Origin: Verrucomicrobiia bacterium
GTDB lineage: Bacteria > Verrucomicrobiota > Verrucomicrobiia > JADLBR01 > JAIBCM01
Length of the DNA: 64,000 bases
Direction: 5' to 3'
Assembly: GCA_019694135.1 (NCBI GenBank)
Contig: JAIBCM010000004.1
Span: 191,364-255,363, forward strand
The notes under the pieces are model-generated. The model was given only the letters and a program-made list of their open reading frames with translations, made no database searches and was not told the origin of the DNA. Every line of letters begins with the position of its first letter. The first letter of the stretch is position 1. Shown in pieces: positions 60,363-64,000 of this stretch. The translations under genes were made by a program, and so were the position numbers.

Positions 60363-61144
60363 GGCCGAGCGGGAACAGAAGTAGACAAATTAAGATTGGT
60401 GGAAAGGGTAGATCGAATCAAATTGGATGAAGTAAACGAGTCGTTAAGTTTTTCGATGGTTCGCAATGATAAAACAGCTTCATTGCCTTTTAAAGCATTA
60501 GCTTCTCGCTGAATGTTTTGAATCAAAAGCTCAGAACGTGAGTTGGCCTGCCACATTTTTAAAAGATCATTGGGTAATCGAAGTTCGGTTAAGGAAAAAC
60601 TTTTTAATTGGACAATTTCTTCGAAGGTTAAAGGTTGCAAGAGTTGATTCATGCTGGATTGCATGTTTTGTTGGAATTGGTTTGCCATGTTTTCACGATG
60701 AATAATCCATTCCTTGGCTTCCGCTTGGGCTGCGAGGTTTTGAAAAGTCGTTTTCACTGTTGGAATGAAAAGGTTTTGTATGAGATTTTTGGAGTTCCCA
60801 ATTTTTTGGTAAACTTTGGGAAAATTGTCCGGGTTTAAAATGAATAGTAAATTCACTTTGCCGCGAATCGGCTGCAAATCTTTCGAATAACCTTCCAAGT
60901 TCACCTCGTAATTTAACAGACGTAAATTGACAAATTCTATCCGACTAAAGAAAGGCCATTTGAAATGAAAGCCTTCATTGAGAAGGTTACCTTGAACTTG
61001 ATTGCCTTGGATAAGGATGCCTTTGTAGCCTGGAGAGATATATACAACGACTCGTTGATAAACAAAATAAAGCACCCCAACAACAAGCAATAGCGGGAAC
61101 CATTTGACCAAATGATCGCTGACTGATTTTTGAGGGTTGCGCAT
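60359..61144 (-). CDS. SPFH/prohibitin-domain membrane protein
   Basis: A 261-residue protein with an N-terminal membrane helix (about residues 13-33), then an SPFH domain: YISPGYKGILIQGNQVQGNLLN, EGFHFKWPFFSRIEFVNLRL and the later ELRLPNDLLKMWQ segment. A Ser/Asn-rich C-terminus follows. SPFH proteins form large membrane rings, scaffold other membrane proteins or regulate FtsH-type proteases. The helical coiled-coil region is short. It is on the opposite strand to the RT pair and starts 23 bases from a divergent gene, so its promoter must lie in that gap or within the neighbour. Confidence 0.82.
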   Translation of the reverse strand: MRNPQKSVSDHLVKWFPLLLVVGVLYFVYQRVVVYISPGYKGILIQGNQVQGNLLNEGFHFKWPFFSRIEFVNLRLLNYEVNLEGYSKDLQPIRGKVNLLFILNPDNFPKVYQKIGNSKNLIQNLFIPTVKTTFQNLAAQAEAKEWIIHRENMANQFQQNMQSSMNQLLQPLTFEEIVQLKSFSLTELRLPNDLLKMWQANSRSELLIQNIQREANALKGNEAVLSLRTIEKLNDSFTSSNLIRSTLSTNLNLSTSVPARP

Positions 61145-61167
61145 GGGATTGAAAAAGAGATTTAAAA

Positions 61168-62373
61168 ATGGATTGCATTAAATTACAACTGAATCTTGTG
61201 ATAAGTAAACGTTTTCTTAATCGCTCTGGTTTTTTAATTTTAACCCTGTTTTTTGTTGGGTTTGCTGGCTATTTTTTTATCGATTGGCGGTTTTTATGGC
61301 CAACTCCCAGTCTTGATCTCACCAAAAACCAGGAAGGTTTTTATCAGACTTCATTTCCCTCACGTGTTGGTCTTGCGCCTTATGTGCGAAATTATCTTTA
61401 TGATTACTTTTTAACCAATCAAGCGCCTCGGCTTAATTTTGACACTTCTCCTCAGATAACTTTTTATGACCGGTTGAGCGCTGAAAAGCAAAAGAAGTTT
61501 AATGATGATTTTCATCTTGAATCAGGAAATGAAAGAAAAGCGTTAATTCGGCTGCTGGCTTCTTACACCAATGTTTTCATGCAAGTGGATCAAGATAAAA
61601 TAACGATTAATACAGGGGCCGGAAATTCTTTGAGCGATTCATTGTTGCCGCCGGCTCGAGGTCGTTTGGCGACACTTATGCTTTTTGATAAGAAACAAGG
61701 CTTGTTTTTGAAAGCACCCTTTTTTTCTTATGGCACTTATTTGGTTAAAATTAATCACAATAATTTACGAGCGTTCATTGAAGATGAAAAGGGTTATTTG
61801 GAGGATAAAAGCTATCCTCAAATCTGTCGTTCTTTGGCCCAAATTCAAAAGGCAAATTTTTATTGGCGATTGACTTGTCTTTTTGTTGAAGGATATCGGC
61901 CAGAAATTTTTTCAGAACTCTCCCAGGATGAGAAAAATCTTCTCGTTGATATTGGTGGAATTTATATGGCGGAAGTTTGGCGCATGAAGAGCATGAATCT
62001 TAAAAAAGATATTCTTCAAATCCTTCCTGAAGCTTGTTTGCTCTCGCTTTATTTTAATAACGGGGGACATTTTTACATTTCTGAAAAAATCCAACCAAGC
62101 TTAAGAAGCTACCAGTCTTGCCGACATTTTTCTTTGCCGCACCGGGATTTTGTTTTTTATGCAGAGCCACATGACCAAGCGATTTCAACTTATTTAAGTA
62201 AAAAACATTTGTTGCTTTACCTTCAACTGCAATGGCTTATGCCAGGGGAATCGGATCGATTGTTAAAAAATCTTTCACGTTACCTCGATAATCCGACTTA
62301 TTATAGTTTGTATGTGAAGTGGTTGATTAAGAGATTGATTAACATCCTTCAAAAAGATGCCAAGCTAGTATAA
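61168..62373 (+). CDS. Unknown membrane-anchored protein
   Basis: A 401-residue protein, no family recognised. One N-terminal helix (about residues 21-42, FLILTLFFVGFAGYFFIDW) suggests an inner-membrane anchor with the rest in the periplasm. The soluble part contains TSFPSRVGLAPYVRNYLYDYF, RALIRLLASYTNVFMQVDQD and IYMAEVWRMKSMNLKKDILQ, rich in aromatic residues. The start ATG 61168 has AAAAAGAGA upstream; a GTG at 61198 is an alternative. It diverges from the SPFH gene by 23 bases and precedes the RHS gene by 67 bases. A link to either is inferred from position only. Confidence 0.65.
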   Translation: MDCIKLQLNLVISKRFLNRSGFLILTLFFVGFAGYFFIDWRFLWPTPSLDLTKNQEGFYQTSFPSRVGLAPYVRNYLYDYFLTNQAPRLNFDTSPQITFYDRLSAEKQKKFNDDFHLESGNERKALIRLLASYTNVFMQVDQDKITINTGAGNSLSDSLLPPARGRLATLMLFDKKQGLFLKAPFFSYGTYLVKINHNNLRAFIEDEKGYLEDKSYPQICRSLAQIQKANFYWRLTCLFVEGYRPEIFSELSQDEKNLLVDIGGIYMAEVWRMKSMNLKKDILQILPEACLLSLYFNNGGHFYISEKIQPSLRSYQSCRHFSLPHRDFVFYAEPHDQAISTYLSKKHLLLYLQLQWLMPGESDRLLKNLSRYLDNPTYYSLYVKWLIKRLINILQKDAKLV

Positions 62374-62440
62374 GAAAAACTTATAAGTGAAAAATGTTCA
62401 TAATTATTTAAGAAAAATCTTGCTACAGATTTAAACAAAG

Positions 62441-64000
62441 ATGAAAATGAGGCGTATGTGTAAAAAGCCCATTTTTATTTTCACCCTTTTCATTTTATTT
62501 TTTAAGCCGTCAGACACTTTTGCTGTTCTAAAGGAATGGACTGAAGTCATCAACTATGACAAACGGGAAAGGGTGGGTGTCAATCCTATTGGCCCCGGTA
62601 ATGGAAATGTGCAAAGAGAGATATTGGATTTACAAACTTTTGGTAATTCATCGGTAGAATTTAAACGCTTATATCGCAGTCGATATCGCAACTATATTAG
62701 CAAGGCATGGGAGTTGGGTGCAGTCAATACTTGGCAACATAATTGGGCGTGGGAATTGAAAGATCGTGATAGTAAACACAATGGCTTTATCGATATTCGA
62801 TTAAACACACCTGAAGGCGAAACAATAGATTTTTGGGCCACCGATAATACGGGAATGTTACGAGCACCAGGACCAAGTCGTGGTGAAAGGCTTTACCAAT
62901 GGAAGCCCAATGGAAAATCGAAAAATGGTCAGACATTGGTAACGCCGGAAGGTTGGGAATATTACTTTGCTCGTACTGATCATCCTAATTACGCTTTAGT
63001 CGGCGTTCGGGATCCTGAAGGACAGATGTGGGAATTGGAATATGACAATCAAAATCGTCTCATCAAAATTCAAAACCGTTTTGGTCGATTTATTACTTTG
63101 GAGCGAAAGGAAATCAACGGACAAGAGCGCATCAGCAAAATCAAAAGCAGCGATGGACGAGAAGTGGTTTATAACTACGACACTTTTTTAGTTACGAACA
63201 CCATTTTAAAAAGCGTGACTTATCCTGATGGCGAAAAAGCCAACTACACTTATGTGGGCGGCCAAAGTCTAACTGAGGGCAGGCCACTTTTGGCCACAGC
63301 GGATGATCCGATGTTGGAGGGCCCGGGATCTCACATTCGTTGGGTCTACAATTACGAACCTAAATTTGGTGTGGGTCGTGATTATATGGTTATAGGCATG
63401 GCTAAAGAGGAAAGAAATCTCTTAACAGATGAGCTGGTTGTCAGCTTGCCTTTAGGCGCTGGCAGTGAAAGTTGGGTGGTCGAAGGGGATGGCACGGGCA
63501 CTTATCGAAAGTTTTACAAGGGATTGCTTGTGGAACGAGTGGATGGCGAAGGGCGATGGGAAAAGATTTTTTATTCGCAAGGCGGCTTTGGTTATGTGAG
63601 TAAACGGCTTTATCCCAATGGTGCTGAAATTAACTACCAGCATGATGCACAAGGTCGGATCACCAAGCAGATCGATCCTTTGGGCAACAGCCGTAGCTAC
63701 GCTTATAATGCTAACGGCTTTCTATTAACTAGCACCGATGAAGAAGGTCATACCACAACCATTGAACGCAACGAAGAAGATCTTCCCATCAAAAAAACCT
63801 ATCCGGATGGTACTAGCGAAAGTTGGACTTACAATTCTGATAACCAAATGTTAACTCACACCGCTCGCAACGGCGGCATCACCACATATACATATTACCA
63901 GGGCGAACCCGGAGGATGGTATGGCGACTTAAAAACAGTTACCGATGCCTTGGGCAATGTCACGACTTATACTCATAATGCAGCGGGAAATATTCTTACC
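62441..64000 (+). CDS. RHS/YD-repeat protein, 3' truncated by window
   Basis: A continuous frame of 520 codons, still open at the window end. It starts MKMRRMCKKPIFIFTLFILF, a signal peptide ending near DTFA. The body carries YD-type repeats: YDNQNRLIKIQNRFGRFITL, YNYDTFLVTNTILKSVTYPDG, YQHDAQGRITKQIDPLGNSR, YAYNANGFLLTSTDEEG, and WTYNSDNQMLTHTARNGGIT. RHS proteins are large secreted shells that often hold a C-terminal toxin; that end is outside the window, so toxin presence cannot be judged. ATG at 62441 is chosen; ATG at 62447 or 62456 would also fit. A 10-bp palindrome ACTTATAAGT sits in the 67-base gap ahead. Confidence 0.8.
   Translation, partial: MKMRRMCKKPIFIFTLFILFFKPSDTFAVLKEWTEVINYDKRERVGVNPIGPGNGNVQREILDLQTFGNSSVEFKRLYRSRYRNYISKAWELGAVNTWQHNWAWELKDRDSKHNGFIDIRLNTPEGETIDFWATDNTGMLRAPGPSRGERLYQWKPNGKSKNGQTLVTPEGWEYYFARTDHPNYALVGVRDPEGQMWELEYDNQNRLIKIQNRFGRFITLERKEINGQERISKIKSSDGREVVYNYDTFLVTNTILKSVTYPDGEKANYTYVGGQSLTEGRPLLATADDPMLEGPGSHIRWVYNYEPKFGVGRDYMVIGMAKEERNLLTDELVVSLPLGAGSESWVVEGDGTGTYRKFYKGLLVERVDGEGRWEKIFYSQGGFGYVSKRLYPNGAEINYQHDAQGRITKQIDPLGNSRSYAYNANGFLLTSTDEEGHTTTIERNEEDLPIKKTYPDGTSESWTYNSDNQMLTHTARNGGITTYTYYQGEPGGWYGDLKTVTDALGNVTTYTHNAAGNILT

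Noticed and set aside
1..64000. tRNA, rRNA, CRISPR array or insertion sequence
   Set aside because: None seen in any intergenic gap; no transposase gene and no array of regular repeats.

Overview
The window looks like a chromosomal segment of a Gram-negative bacterium of the Verrucomicrobia or a related PVC lineage, with modest GC. The pointers are a prepilin-like protein with the C-terminal VDGSV signature common in Verrucomicrobia, Lentisphaerae and Planctomycetes, a DUF5069 protein, a bacterial deoxyhypusine-synthase homologue, parts of a futalosine-type menaquinone pathway, and lipid A/LPS core enzymes. The lineage is an inference from gene content; no rRNA, tRNA or CRISPR array was seen.

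Layout. 1-4.8 kb: a PHP-glycosyltransferase fusion cut by the window edge, a pseudopilin, a secreted Gly-rich repeat protein, cysK and a TlpA-like thioredoxin. 4.9-11.9 kb: one long plus-strand run, allantoinase-argC-argJ-argB-argF-mscS-DUF5069, partly joined by ATGA overlaps. 11.9-15.9 kb: minus-strand aminofutalosine-deaminase-like amidohydrolase-bioF-polX. 16-23.8 kb: cstA, then on the minus strand two PilT-type ATPases with trpD, a small membrane protein and an AsmA-like protein. 24.3-27.8 kb: aceB-uraD-uraH-allantoicase, a purine-ring degradation operon that also holds the enzyme using its glyoxylate. 27.9-31.8 kb: VWA protein-histidine kinase-response regulator. 31.9-36 kb: M14 deacylase, then cupin-mqnD-ymdB on the minus strand, then the deoxyhypusine synthase homologue. 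36-41.7 kb: a large secreted NHL/VCBS protein bounded by two clear terminators, two tandem paralogous membrane-anchored proteins, a cyclophilin and a TPR protein. 41.8-47.4 kb: glpX and a convergent four-gene envelope operon that includes an LpxL-WaaF fusion. 47.5-55.1 kb: small accessory proteins, the three-subunit proton-translocating transhydrogenase, an NTase-like pair, a TPR protein, TfoX-C, MgtC and RmuC.

55.1-64 kb is the accessory end: a decayed antitoxin-like gene, a secreted CxxCH protein, a reverse transcriptase (Y-S-D-D active site, no maturase or endonuclease domain) overlapping a 664-residue polytopic membrane protein, an SPFH protein on the opposite strand, an unknown membrane-anchored protein, and the start of an RHS/YD-repeat protein. 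The reverse transcriptase has a good sigma70-like promoter about 300 nt ahead of its start. The leader between them carries two strong hairpins and a GC-rich patch between 9-bp direct repeats. This RT-membrane protein unit, with a possible structured leader RNA, is the best candidate for an undescribed system in the window.

Metabolically the window suggests arginine synthesis by the cyclic acetyl route, ureide use that feeds glyoxylate to malate synthase, menaquinone from futalosine, NADPH supply by transhydrogenase, gluconeogenesis by GlpX, and type IV pilus-like machinery.
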